Shown here: in pieces, positions 18,071-26,588 of the stretch
Layout of the letters: every line of letters begins with the position of its first letter
Numbering within the stretch: the first letter of the stretch is position 1
From: Gemmatimonadota bacterium
GTDB lineage: Bacteria; Gemmatimonadota; Gemmatimonadetes; Gemmatimonadales; GWC2-71-9
Assembly (NCBI GenBank): GCA_025357945.1
Contig: JANYLJ010000054.1
Span: 1-64,000, forward strand
DNA: 64,000 nt
Direction: 5' to 3'
The notes under the pieces: model-generated
The model's database searches: none
The model's input: only the letters and a program-made list of their open reading frames with translations
Told to the model about the DNA's origin: nothing
Program-made: the position numbers and the translations under genes

Positions 18071-18762
18071 GCCAGTTCTCTCCCGATCAGAGCGAGCGCG
18101 GCGTCCAGATCCGCGTTGGTATCGACGTCCACGATCTTGCGCACTTCGATCGCGCGGACACGATGCTTCCCTGCAATCAAACCGGCGAGAAATCCCCGCA
18201 GTCGTAATACGCCGGAGTCCACCGCACTGGATGCGGCCACCCGCGCAGCAGGCCCGAACCAGTAGACCCCGCCGGTCACCAGCGCCCGGGTCCCCCGCTG
18301 GCCGAATGCCCGCACGGTGCCATCGCGCGACACATCAGCCCAGAGCGGCGATTCATCCGCGACGAATGGCGTCACGGCGACGACCGCGTCTGCGTTACCC
18401 AACGCGACCAGCGCATCGCGATGCGCCGCGTCCCAATCCGCCGCCGGCATCACCGTGTCGACCAGCGTACAGAGGACGTCGCCGGTACCGATGGCCCGCA
18501 ACCCCGCAACCAGCGTGTGCAGGGACGTTGGCGTGCGAACCGCCACCACCTGCACCCGCGAGTCCGCAATCGCCGCGGCGACGGCGACGGCGAGATCTTC
18601 GCGCACCGCACACGTCACCGTCTCGCAGCCGACCCGGCGACATGCCGCAACCATCCGTGCCACCTGCGCCCGTCCGCCAATCGGCACCAGCGCCTTGGGC
18701 ACCGTCACACCGGTCGCCGCCAGGCGCGAACCTTCCCCGCCCGCCAGGATCAGCCCGTGCAT
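18067..18762 (-). CDS. Nucleotidyltransferase (NDP-sugar / NDP-polyol pyrophosphorylase-like)
   Basis: A 231-residue GT-A fold nucleotidyltransferase. The first strand and signature loop LILAGGEGSRLA...PKALVPIGG bind the NTP. Later, LCTLVDTVMP is a divergent metal site, GGVYWF a base/sugar loop, and IVDVDTNADL a C-terminal acidic strand. Enzymes of this class form CDP-, UDP- or GDP-activated sugars or polyols; because a CDP-alcohol transferase follows, CTP is the most plausible substrate (inference). It overlaps the HAD gene by one base (TGATG) and the ATP-grasp gene by four. Confidence 0.88.
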   Translation of the reverse strand: MHGLILAGGEGSRLAATGVTVPKALVPIGGRAQVARMVAACRRVGCETVTCAVREDLAVAVAAAIADSRVQVVAVRTPTSLHTLVAGLRAIGTGDVLCTLVDTVMPAADWDAAHRDALVALGNADAVVAVTPFVADESPLWADVSRDGTVRAFGQRGTRALVTGGVYWFGPAARVAASSAVDSGVLRLRGFLAGLIAGKHRVRAIEVRKIVDVDTNADLDAALALIGRELA

Positions 18763-19439
18763 CAGGCCGCCAGGACCATCGGGACCTGGTCGAAGCGCGC
18801 CACCCGCGCTGTCGGCGCAATCCCTACCGGCGATCGCCCGACCGGAGCCACCCAGCAGGTTCGCATGCCGAGCGTTGCCGCAGCGGCAATGTCGTTCGAC
18901 GGACTATCGCCGATCATCCAGCAACTCGCCACGTCGCGGTCGAGCGCGGCCAGCGTGACGTCAAAGATCCGGCGATCCGGCTTTCGGGCGCCCACCACTT
19001 CGGAGTCCGATACCACGTCAAACAGGTCGCCAAGTTCCAGTTCGTCGAGACACGGCTGCAGGTTCCCCTGATAGTTCGACACCACCGCGAGCCCGAAGTC
19101 GTCGGCCAGCTCCGCCAGAATCAGGCGGTTCCGTCCCGCGACCGCGACCGCGTCGGCGACGAACCGGGAGCGGACGGCGGCAGCGTCCAGACACCCGCCG
19201 TCGGGCAGTAACGCCGCAAGTAGATCCGCCTGGGCCGCGACGGTCGCGGAGTAGTCGAAACGCGCCACGCCAGGGAGCCGTGCCAGCTGTTCATCCGACT
19301 CGGCGAACGCCGTCCGGAACCGATGCCGGTCCGCTACGCCACCGGCGCGGACGTACAACCGGAAAAACCGGTCGACCCAGGGCTCGCCATCCGCGTCGAG
19401 CGTCCCGCCAAAGTCGATCAGCAGCGCGTTCGGGCCCAC
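18762..19439 (-). CDS. HAD-superfamily phosphatase
   Basis: A 225-residue HAD hydrolase. Motif I is DFGGTLD (DxGGTxD form), motif II VVSNYQG, motif III lysine in GARKPD, motif IV GDSPSND. A helical cap lies between motifs I and II. It should dephosphorylate a small metabolite. As the first gene of the seven-gene overlapping operon it probably acts on a phosphorylated intermediate of that route. The start is GTG 19439; surE begins 47 bases away in the opposite direction, so this short gap contains both promoters. No clear promoter was seen. Confidence 0.88.
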   Translation of the reverse strand: MGPNALLIDFGGTLDADGEPWVDRFFRLYVRAGGVADRHRFRTAFAESDEQLARLPGVARFDYSATVAAQADLLAALLPDGGCLDAAAVRSRFVADAVAVAGRNRLILAELADDFGLAVVSNYQGNLQPCLDELELGDLFDVVSDSEVVGARKPDRRIFDVTLAALDRDVASCWMIGDSPSNDIAAAATLGMRTCWVAPVGRSPVGIAPTARVARFDQVPMVLAA

Positions 19440-19485
19440 AGTTCTCCGTCGCGTAGGTCAACAGCCCCACCGCTATCTTGGGGCG

Positions 19486-20241
19486 ATGCATATCCTAGTT
19501 GCAAATGATGACGGGATTCTGTCACCGGGCCTCCAGGTGCTGGCTGAGGCCTGCCAGACGGTTGGCCACGTCACGGTGGTGGCCCCGGACCGGGAGCAGA
19601 GCGCCCAATCGCACGCGCTGACAATGACCCGGCCCCTGCGGCCGATCGTCCGGCCCGATGGCAGCTGGCAGGTCGACGGGACGCCCACCGATTGTGTGCT
19701 CCTGGCCCTCGAAGCGCTGATGCCCCAACGGCCGGCCTTTGTGTTCAGCGGGGTCAATCACGGGCCGAACATGGGCGAGGACGTCCTCTACTCCGGCACG
19801 GTTTCGGCGGCAATGGAGGCCGTGGTCCTGGGGATTCCCGGGGTGGCCATTTCGTTCGCCGGGCACCGCGACGACCTGCTGGCGGGATACCGCGAGCGGC
19901 TTGCCGGCTTGGTGGGCCGGATCTGCTCGCTCACCGATTTCCCGAGGAACACGCTGCTGAACATCAACATCCCCCCGATCCCCGCCGACGAAGTGCGCGG
20001 CGTGCGGGTGGCGCGGCTCGGGTCACGGTTCTTCTCGGAGTCGGTTGCCCGGCAGAAAGACCCGTGGGGCAGGGAAGTGTTATGGATCGGCGGCGGCAAG
20101 ATCACCTGGACCGGCGACGAGGATACCGACCACGCAGCGGTAGCCGCCGGTTTTATCAGCATCACGCCGCTCCAACTCGACCTGACCAATCACCAGCTGC
20201 TCCAAACCGTTCGCGACTGGCGGCTTGAGGGTCCCGCGTGA
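19486..20241 (+). CDS. surE: 5'/3'-nucleotidase SurE
   Basis: A 251-residue SurE enzyme that removes phosphate from nucleoside monophosphates. Signature residues: ANDDGI at the N-terminus (metal-binding aspartates), APDREQSAQSH, GTPTDCV, and SGVNHGPNMGEDVLYSGTVSAAMEA (Asn metal ligand). The length is normal. It overlaps pcm by four bases (GTGA); surE-pcm pairing is conserved in many Gram-negatives, linked to survival in stationary phase and repair of damaged proteins. Confidence 0.97.
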   Translation: MHILVANDDGILSPGLQVLAEACQTVGHVTVVAPDREQSAQSHALTMTRPLRPIVRPDGSWQVDGTPTDCVLLALEALMPQRPAFVFSGVNHGPNMGEDVLYSGTVSAAMEAVVLGIPGVAISFAGHRDDLLAGYRERLAGLVGRICSLTDFPRNTLLNINIPPIPADEVRGVRVARLGSRFFSESVARQKDPWGREVLWIGGGKITWTGDEDTDHAAVAAGFISITPLQLDLTNHQLLQTVRDWRLEGPA

Positions 20242-20894
20242 CCGACGGGTTCGTCGGGTACCGCTCGCAGTTGGTCGAAACGCTGCAGGGGAAGGGTGTT
20301 CGCGACATGGCGGTGTTGCGGGCCGTCGCCACGATTCCCCGGCATCTCTTCGTCCCCGATCCGTTGCGACATCAGGCATACGACGACGTTGCACTGCCCA
20401 TCGGCAACGGGCAGACGATCTCGCAACCGTATGTCCAGGCGCGGTCGTGCGAACTGATGCGGCTGACCGGCCGCGAGCGGGTGCTCGAGATCGGCACCGG
20501 ATCGGGCTACCAGACCGCGCTGCTCTCGATGCTCGCAGAGAGCGTGTTCTCAATCGAGCGGATCGCCGATCTTGCGCGCCATGCGCATGAGGTGATTCGC
20601 GCCCTCGGACTCGACAACATCACCATCATGCACGGCGACGGCTCCCTCGGTTGGCGGCCGAATTCACCGTATGATGCGATCGTGGTCGCGGCGGCAAGCC
20701 CGGCGATTCCACAACCGCTCGTCGAACAGCTGGCGCCGGGTGGCCGTCTGGTCATTCCCGTCGGACCCCGGGATGCGCAGGTGCTCACCCTGGTAACGCG
20801 CCATCGGGAGGACACCGGCTATGAGTCAACGCCGGTCCACGACGTCCGTTTCGTTCCGCTTCTCGGCCAGTTCGGCTTCGCCGGGACCGGTTGA
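20238..20894 (+). CDS. pcm: Protein-L-isoaspartate O-methyltransferase
   Basis: A 218-residue SAM-dependent methyltransferase that starts repair of isoaspartyl residues. Motifs include VPRHLF-like 'IPRHLFVPDPLRHQAYDD', LPIGNGQTISQPYV (the conserved GQTISQP stretch), the SAM-binding LEIGTGSGYQTALL and later ISPAIPQPLVEQL-like AASPAIPQPL with GGRLVIPVG. The start is GTG 20238, overlapping the surE stop. It is typical in length and context. Confidence 0.97.
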   Translation: MTDGFVGYRSQLVETLQGKGVRDMAVLRAVATIPRHLFVPDPLRHQAYDDVALPIGNGQTISQPYVQARSCELMRLTGRERVLEIGTGSGYQTALLSMLAESVFSIERIADLARHAHEVIRALGLDNITIMHGDGSLGWRPNSPYDAIVVAAASPAIPQPLVEQLAPGGRLVIPVGPRDAQVLTLVTRHREDTGYESTPVHDVRFVPLLGQFGFAGTG

Positions 20895-21557
20895 ATGAGC
20901 GCGATTCACGCCTTTGTGGATTTCGTCCTGCACCTGGACCGGCACCTCGACGGGATCCTGCGGGACTACGGCGGGTGGACCTACGGCATCCTCTTCCTGA
21001 TCGTCTTCTGCGAGACCGGGCTGGTCGTCCTGCCGCTCTTGCCTGGGGACTCGCTCCTGTTCGCTGCCGGCAGCTTCGCCGCCCGCGGTTCACTGGATCC
21101 CTGGGTGCTCTTTGGCGGGCTCGCCCTCGCCGCGGTGGTGGGAGATAATCTCAATTACTGGATCGGCCGCCATATCGGACCCCGGGCGTTTTCGGGCAAG
21201 GTTCGCTTCTTCAAGCTCGAATATCTGGACCGCACCCGGAGGTTCTTCGCCAAACACGGCGCCCGGACGATCGTGCTGGCACGGTTCGTCCCGATCATCC
21301 GGACGTTCACGCCGTTCGTGGCCGGGGTAGGAGCGATGCCGTATGGCCGCTTCCTGGCCTACGACGTCGGCGGCGGGATCCTCTGGGTGGGGCTCTTCGT
21401 GTGGGCGGGATACTTCTTCGGAAACCTGCCGGTGGTACACCGAAACTTCTCGATCGTGATCATGGCGATCATCGTGATCTCGGCGTTGCCAATGACGATT
21501 GAGCTATTGCGAAACCGCCGGCGAACGACCGTTGAGCGCGACGAGAAAGTGGTTTAG
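20895..21557 (+). CDS. DedA family membrane protein (VTT domain)
   Basis: A 220-residue polytopic inner-membrane protein. Family motifs: FCETGLVVLPLLPGDSLLF near the N-terminus and FVPIIRTFTPFVAGVGAM, with the conserved Arg. It ends in an Arg-rich cytoplasmic tail. DedA proteins are half-transporters that recycle undecaprenyl phosphate or flip phospholipids in a proton-dependent way. The ATG follows the pcm stop directly, so it is likely the third gene of the surE operon. Confidence 0.93.
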   Translation: MSAIHAFVDFVLHLDRHLDGILRDYGGWTYGILFLIVFCETGLVVLPLLPGDSLLFAAGSFAARGSLDPWVLFGGLALAAVVGDNLNYWIGRHIGPRAFSGKVRFFKLEYLDRTRRFFAKHGARTIVLARFVPIIRTFTPFVAGVGAMPYGRFLAYDVGGGILWVGLFVWAGYFFGNLPVVHRNFSIVIMAIIVISALPMTIELLRNRRRTTVERDEKVV

Positions 21558-21566
21558 GTCGTTCTC

Positions 21567-21620
21567 ATGTAATGTAAATTGATATGTTACAATATCTTGC
21601 TGGTTTTACATCTAGTAAAA
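21567..21620. promoter_or_regulatory. AT-rich patch with two inverted repeats upstream of tRNA-Arg
   Basis: A short AT-rich island in an otherwise GC-rich window. It contains TGTAA (21568-21572) paired with TTACA (21587-21591), and a perfect inverted repeat TTTTAC-ATCTA-GTAAAA at 21604-21620. It lies between the dedA-like gene and the tRNA and could hold an operator or part of a promoter; the function is not known. A weak TTGTTC/TTATTT pair nearer the tRNA (-10 at 21729-21734) is the more likely tRNA promoter. Confidence 0.4.
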
Positions 21621-21751
21621 GATGACGTGTTGTCCAGCGCGATCCTGGGCCGTTCTCATCGGCAGCCAGCCGTTCGGTCCGCCGATCGCGGCATTTGGGC
21701 CGCTTGTTCTTCGACGGGGCGCCGGGCGTTATTTCCGGCGCGTCGCTGACC

Positions 21752-21825
21752 GCCCCCGTAGCTCAATTGGATAGAGCAGTGGCATCCTAAGCCGAAGGTT
21801 ACAGGTTCAAGTCCTGTCGGGGGCA
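21752..21825 (+). tRNA. tRNA-Arg (anticodon CCT)
   Basis: A complete cloverleaf can be folded. The acceptor stem is GCCCCCG with CGGGGGC and A73, the D arm GCTC...GAGC, the anticodon loop ATCCTAA gives anticodon CCT (reads AGG), and the T arm is ACAGG-TTCAAGT-CCTGT. The anticodon stem GTGGC/GCCGA has a terminal G-A mismatch and a G-T pair. CCA is not encoded. The antisense strand gives the common artefact ORF 'PTGLEPVTFGLG'. No integrase gene or repeat of the tRNA 3' end was noticed nearby. Confidence 0.95.
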
Positions 21826-21865
21826 CTACGCGCTGGGTCCTAGGGGCCGGGCGCTGATTAACAAC

Positions 21866-21894
21866 GAGCCGGCCATCCACTCGGATGCCGGCTC
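21866..21894 (-). terminator. Hairpin downstream of the lipoprotein gene
   Basis: A perfect 8-bp inverted repeat GAGCCGGC/GCCGGCTC with a 13-base loop, between the tRNA and the 3' end of the minus-strand lipoprotein gene. On the minus strand it is followed by GTTGTTAATC, a weak U-rich run, so it is a plausible intrinsic terminator for the lipoprotein gene; it may also stop transcription from the tRNA side. Confidence 0.55.
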
Positions 21895-21945
21895 CAACAT
21901 GATCAGCATCCAGCTCCCAGACCCATCGCTCCCCGACGCCAGCCC

Positions 21946-23256
21946 TCAGTTCGGCGAGTGAACGCCCTGCGCCGGGAGTTCGATGACAATCCTGCCCAAC
22001 TTGTAGGCGCTCGCGACCAAGCCGCTGGTGGTACCCCGGAACACCTGACGGACGCTGCCCGCGAACGGCGTGATGCGGGCGTTGCCGCCGAACGGGTCGG
22101 TGTACCAGACCATCGAGGCCGAACCGGGCAGCACCAGCCGGTTGATCGCCACCCGCCGCGTCGCCCCGTTGAACGGCGACCGGGTGTCGTCCCATTTGAT
22201 CCCGAGAATCGTCCCGCGAGCGGTGGCGGCACGGCAAGCGACGCCGCCGGCGGAAGCCGCGGCGATCGTTCCCGCGTTGCAGGCGTCCATCGGACGGAGC
22301 ACCAGTCCCGCGATCGACGGATCGTAGCCGCGGGACGGCAAGGCGACGTTGAAGTACGGATTGAAATGCGCCAGGAGCGCACCGCGGGGCGTCCGCGCTG
22401 CCGGTGCGACACGGATGCTGGACGACGTATTCCACTCCTCGTCCACCTTGCCCTTTTGGATGCAGTCGGCGTCCGGAATCCTCCGCTTGCCATTCCCGTT
22501 CGGGGAATTGGCCGGCGTTGCAGGCCCGACGATTTCGACCACGTCCGCGTCGCGCACGCAGGCCTTGATGAACTGGCCGGGATCGCCGATGGCGGTAAGG
22601 AACGTCGCGTAGGCGAACACACCGTCGCTGCACTTCGCCGCATACACCAGTTCGTGCAGGTTATTGGTGAACGCATCCTTGGAATGCGTCCCCTGATGCA
22701 GCTTGACCAGCACATCGCAGGTGATCGACGTCGAGTGGCCGAAGGTGTCCACGACGGGGACCACATCGGCCCATGCCACCTTGTGGCCCACGTGGTCCTC
22801 GTGCCGCGGCGACCCCGGCGACCAGGTGTCGAGCGCTTCGTTTGCCACGCCGAACGGCAGCGGACCGAGCAACTGGTACAACGCCGATCCGGTCGGATTC
22901 ATGCCGTGCTCGTGTCCGAATGAACACCCGCTGATCGGATCGGTCGCCGGATGCCAGGTCGGGTACCACTTGCCGTCCGGACCAAGCGCCCGGTAGGCGT
23001 CATGAACCGCCGGACTGCAGGTATCCAGCCGACCCGGGGTCCAAATGCCCATTGCGGCGGAATTGAGGCCGTTCGATGCGGCGATCGGGAAGGGGAGCGG
23101 GAGCGGACCGGTCGCGATGATCGGCGCTGACCCACCGCCCGCGTCCAGTGGGTCGCCGGGCGAGACGGTTCCGATCGGCGCTCGATCGGGGCTGCAGGCC
23201 GCCAGCGCCAGTGCGATCGCGACCGGGCCGAAAACGAGGTGGTGGGCGAACGGCAT
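21946..23256 (-). CDS. Lipoprotein of unknown function
   Basis: A 436-residue exported protein. The N-terminal signal ends in a lipobox-like ALAAC, so the cysteine near residue 21 is probably lipidated. The mature part has several paired cysteines (DTCSPAVH, SGCSFGHEHG, ITCDVL, AKCSD, KACVR, DADCIQ, DACNAG, VACRA) and a His-rich segment CSFGHEHGMNP that could bind metal. The C-terminal 100 residues are beta-rich. No family was recognised. The start is ATG 23256 with GGAG upstream. It stands alone between the tRNA and the divergent TPR gene. Confidence 0.78.
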   Translation of the reverse strand: MPFAHHLVFGPVAIALALAACSPDRAPIGTVSPGDPLDAGGGSAPIIATGPLPLPFPIAASNGLNSAAMGIWTPGRLDTCSPAVHDAYRALGPDGKWYPTWHPATDPISGCSFGHEHGMNPTGSALYQLLGPLPFGVANEALDTWSPGSPRHEDHVGHKVAWADVVPVVDTFGHSTSITCDVLVKLHQGTHSKDAFTNNLHELVYAAKCSDGVFAYATFLTAIGDPGQFIKACVRDADVVEIVGPATPANSPNGNGKRRIPDADCIQKGKVDEEWNTSSSIRVAPAARTPRGALLAHFNPYFNVALPSRGYDPSIAGLVLRPMDACNAGTIAAASAGGVACRAATARGTILGIKWDDTRSPFNGATRRVAINRLVLPGSASMVWYTDPFGGNARITPFAGSVRQVFRGTTSGLVASAYKLGRIVIELPAQGVHSPN

Positions 23257-23441
23257 GGGACAACTCCGGCAAGCATGGGGTCGGCGTCCAGTCAGGATCG
23301 GTACGAGGGGCTCAGTTGCAAGACGCTACTTCACCCGGGACGTTAGGTTGCTGGCCAACTGGCGCACTCCTCTAGCGCCCACCACCCGATTCTGCCATTT
23401 TTGCGGGCTGGCCCAGAAGATCACTCTTTCGAGCGAACAGA

Positions 23442-24113
23442 ATGGCAAAGACTGCTACGAGCGCAACACCAACGCCCATCGCCCCGGCCGACCTCGCCGA
23501 GGGTCAGCCATTCCTCACGCCGCAACGGATCCGGATCCTCGGCATCGGTGGCGCGGTGGTCCTGGTGGTCGCGTTGGCGGTGTGGTTCACCATTACGGCC
23601 GGGCGCCGCAAGCAGGCCTATGCGTCGACGGCGCTCGACCAGTGTCGGGATGCCGCCGCCCAGGCCAACTTCGGCGTGGCGGTCCAGTGCTACACGCGGG
23701 TGGCGGCTTCGTACAGCGGCACACCGGCGGCCTATGAGGCGACACTGGGCGTCGCACAGACGCACCTTATCGCGGGTCAGAATGAGCTCGCCATCACCGG
23801 GCTGATCGATTTCCTTCGCACGAATCCGCCGCCGGAGGCCGCCGCGCCCGCGAACAGCCTGCTCGGCACCGCGTACGAGAATGTCGGGAAGTTCTCGGAA
23901 GCCGAGGGCGCCTACCGCAAGGCCTCGGATCTGGCAGGGGTGGAATACCTGAAGGCGAGCGCGCTGCTCGATGCGGCGCGCGCGGCACTCCTGGGTAACA
24001 AGGTCGCCGAGGCGAAGGCGATCTACAACGAGATCATCACCAAGTACTCCACGTCCGGCGCGATGACCGAAGCACAGGTCCGGCTTGCCGAGATCACGGC
24101 CCGATCCACGTAA
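23442..24113 (+). CDS. Membrane-anchored TPR protein (YfgM-like)
   Basis: A 223-residue protein with a short cytoplasmic N-terminus, one membrane helix near residues 33-53 (LGIGGAVVLVVALAVWFTI) and a periplasmic region of tetratricopeptide-type helices (AAYEATLGVAQTHLIAGQNELA, SLLGTAYENVGKFSEAEGAYRKA, DAARAALLGNKVAEAKAIYNEII). The layout resembles YfgM/TPR_21 proteins that assist the secretion chaperone network or Bam-associated BamD-like factors; the exact role is unknown. It converges with the TonB receptor gene with 22 bases between them. Confidence 0.85.
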   Translation: MAKTATSATPTPIAPADLAEGQPFLTPQRIRILGIGGAVVLVVALAVWFTITAGRRKQAYASTALDQCRDAAAQANFGVAVQCYTRVAASYSGTPAAYEATLGVAQTHLIAGQNELAITGLIDFLRTNPPPEAAAPANSLLGTAYENVGKFSEAEGAYRKASDLAGVEYLKASALLDAARAALLGNKVAEAKAIYNEIITKYSTSGAMTEAQVRLAEITARST

Positions 24114-24135
24114 CAGCCGCTGGTTCGCCCGCGCC

Positions 24136-26427
24136 TCAATAGATGATCTGGTAGTTCAGCCGGAATCCGCGCCCGGGCTGGGGAAGGAAGTCCTTGACCA
24201 CCGATAGATTGTCGCGATACACCGTGTTGAACGCGTTGTCGACGTGGAAGCTCAGGTTGTGCACGACACGCGACTGGAGCAGGCGGACGCCAAGACCGAG
24301 ATTCATGATCGCGTATCCGCGCGTCGGCGTGTCGCCGTCGCCGAGTCGCGTCTGGCTCGCCGCAAACCGCGCTTCGACCGTCGCGGTGTACCGGTTGTCC
24401 TGATAGGTGGCGCGCACCAAGCCGCGGAGTGGGGGGATGAACGGGAGCGGGACGTTCCGCTTGGTGTCTTCGGCGTTCACGTAGTCCGAACTCGCCCGAA
24501 TGGCGACGTGCTTCGCCGCCTGAACCGTCACGACCGCCTCGAAGCCGGCGAGCCGGGCGTCGGTTGCCGCAAACTGGCGCACCGGAAAATCCTGGATCGT
24601 ATCGCCGCGCAAGAACCCGAAGATCTCGTGGCGGATATAGTTGACGTACGGCGAAAACTCGAACGCCACCGTGTTGAAACTTCCCTTGAGAGAAACGTCC
24701 ACGCCGACGCCGTGTTCGGGTTCGAGTGTTGCCGTGCCGATCGAGTAGGTCCCGCTCGCGGCGTCGAGACCGTTTGCGAACAGCTCCTGCACGGTGGGGG
24801 CGCGGAAGGAGCGCGCGACCGAGAACGAAGCCGTGACCTCGGACGTGATCCGGTGAACGGCGCCGACCGACGCGGTGACCGCGTTCGACAGCCGCGATGC
24901 CTGCAAGGTCTGGAATACCGGGTCGGTGGACGCCGGGAACGGATTAGTACGGATCCGGTTGTAGTCGTACCGGACGCCGGCCTGCAGGCGGGTGGTCGGC
25001 GAGGCGAGGTATTCCTCATACGCATAGCCGGCCAGGCCAGTGGTCACGGAGTTCGGCCCCAATGGCTGATCGCCTGCGATCGTCAGGTTTTCGATGTCGG
25101 TCCACAGCCCAAGGGTGCCCTGCAATTTCCCGAACTGATGGTGTTGCAATTGCAGCACGACGTTGAAGGTCTGCTTGTGGAAGTGGTTCGCTTGCGGGTC
25201 CGACACGCCGGTGGAGTCTTGCGCGGTAGGGAATTCAGAATGGTTGTAGTCATTGAAGCTCGCGTTCAGTTTGACCTGCTTCACCAGCGAGCCGCGGACA
25301 TTGAGCAGGGTGCGCAGTTCGATCAGGTTGCGCGTCTGGGCGATGCGCGAAGTGGTCGGCGGGATAGTGAGCCAATCCGGGTTCGGCGGGTCGCCCGGCA
25401 CACCGTAGTTCATTTCGAAATGCTTGGCACCGATGCCGATCATACCGAAGTCCGCGTGGTATGAGTAGCCGGCGCCCGCCTCGGCACTGCGGTCGAATGT
25501 CTGCGGCATCCGCGCGAGGTTGAAGACGCCACCGCTGCCGGGGTCGGTGTACGTGCCCGAAGGGATGCGGATGTCACCGCTGTGCCGCCCGCCCGCCGAC
25601 ACGCGCAACGCCTGGTGTCCGCCACTGAAGACGGTGTTGAAGAAGCCGGCGTACTGATCGCTGACGCTATTGCCCTCCATCGACGCCGTGCCGGAGACCG
25701 GGTGGTCCGAGAGCGCCGGGACGATGTCGGTGATCACGTTCACCAGCCCGCCAATCGTGTTGGGCCCGTACAGAATGGTCGACGGTCCGCGGACCACGTC
25801 GATCTGGGACACACCGATCGCCTCGATCGGCGTCGCGTGGGCCGGATCGTACGTGGCGATGTCGCCGACCCGCAGGCCGTTCTCGAGCACCAGCACTTCG
25901 TTGTCGCTGAGACCGCGAAGGATCGGCCGACTTGGGGCAGAGCCGTTGCCACGGACGGTTACACCGGGGAGGTCGGCGATCTTTTCGGCGAAACTCGCCC
26001 CGGGACTGTTTTGGAAGTCGATAAGGGACTTCGAAGAAACCGATTGATACTGGTCGTCGTCGGTCCGGGCGACCGGGGACGCCGACACGACAATTTCCCT
26101 GAGCGCCGTCGCCGAAGCGGTCAGCTCGAAGCCGGTCATGGCGGTCCCATTGGCGACGTCGATACTGTTGGTCGACACCGCGTAACCGGCGGCTTGAACG
26201 AACAGGTGGTAGGTCCCCCGGGCCAGATTGGGGAAGGAGAACTCTCCCTTCGAGCCGGTGCGCACGGAGCGGTCAAGCTCCAGAAGTCGCACCGTCGCGC
26301 CAACGATCGGGTACGAACCGCTCCGGACGGTGCCGGCGATGGCTTGTGCCCGTGCCGCCGGCGCCAACAACAGCATCGCAACGCAGGCGAACGCCGCCGC
26401 CGTACCATGCGAGCGAGTCAGCTGCAT
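24136..26427 (-). CDS. TonB-dependent outer-membrane receptor
   Basis: A 763-residue receptor. A signal peptide (ending PAARAQ) is followed by a carboxypeptidase-like regulatory domain (IAGTVRSGSYPIVGATVRLLEL to GFELTAS, about residues 28-105). A TonB box-like stretch (REIVVSASPV) follows, then a plug domain (DLPGVTVRGNGSAPSRPILRGLSDNEVLVLENGLR) and a 22-strand type barrel ending in aromatic LNYQIIY. The extracellular loops are rich in His (for example NHFHKQTF and QHHQFGK), and the motif GGRHSGDIRIP resembles zinc or metal receptors of the ZnuD type, so metal uptake is a guess. It has a long leader with an AT-rich promoter area and a hairpin. Confidence 0.93.
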   Translation of the reverse strand: MQLTRSHGTAAAFACVAMLLLAPAARAQAIAGTVRSGSYPIVGATVRLLELDRSVRTGSKGEFSFPNLARGTYHLFVQAAGYAVSTNSIDVANGTAMTGFELTASATALREIVVSASPVARTDDDQYQSVSSKSLIDFQNSPGASFAEKIADLPGVTVRGNGSAPSRPILRGLSDNEVLVLENGLRVGDIATYDPAHATPIEAIGVSQIDVVRGPSTILYGPNTIGGLVNVITDIVPALSDHPVSGTASMEGNSVSDQYAGFFNTVFSGGHQALRVSAGGRHSGDIRIPSGTYTDPGSGGVFNLARMPQTFDRSAEAGAGYSYHADFGMIGIGAKHFEMNYGVPGDPPNPDWLTIPPTTSRIAQTRNLIELRTLLNVRGSLVKQVKLNASFNDYNHSEFPTAQDSTGVSDPQANHFHKQTFNVVLQLQHHQFGKLQGTLGLWTDIENLTIAGDQPLGPNSVTTGLAGYAYEEYLASPTTRLQAGVRYDYNRIRTNPFPASTDPVFQTLQASRLSNAVTASVGAVHRITSEVTASFSVARSFRAPTVQELFANGLDAASGTYSIGTATLEPEHGVGVDVSLKGSFNTVAFEFSPYVNYIRHEIFGFLRGDTIQDFPVRQFAATDARLAGFEAVVTVQAAKHVAIRASSDYVNAEDTKRNVPLPFIPPLRGLVRATYQDNRYTATVEARFAASQTRLGDGDTPTRGYAIMNLGLGVRLLQSRVVHNLSFHVDNAFNTVYRDNLSVVKDFLPQPGRGFRLNYQIIY

Positions 26428-26477
26428 TCCGTCGATCCTCGGTACAGGTTGGGATCCCGCCGACCGGGAAAGGCCGT

Positions 26478-26511
26478 GCCCAGCTGGCCCGCAGCGGTGC
26501 CAGTTCTGGGC
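26478..26511 (-). promoter_or_regulatory. Structured element in the leader of the TonB receptor mRNA
   Basis: On the minus strand the leader reads GCCCAG-AA-CTGGC, a 10-base loop, then GCCAG-CTGGGC, giving an 11-bp stem with a two-base bulge about 50 bases before the receptor ATG. It lacks the B12 box and other hallmarks of cobalamin, TPP or similar riboswitches I know. It may be a cis-regulatory RNA or simply a stable leader hairpin. Confidence 0.35.
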
Positions 26512-26588
26512 GTGCCCACCGGGGTCAGGGCCTAAGTTACGCCGGGGCTACAGGTTGCGGAAGCCGGCAAGACGATCACTGTCGCCGG

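Noticed and set aside
21656-22633. 325-codon minus-strand ORF with PTGLEPVTFGLG
   Set aside because: This is the familiar artefact from reading a tRNA gene antisense; the frame also shadows the lipoprotein gene.
26428-26540. Cobalamin or TPP riboswitch upstream of the TonB receptor
   Set aside because: The B12 box and TPP core motifs are not present; only a hairpin of unknown class can be supported.
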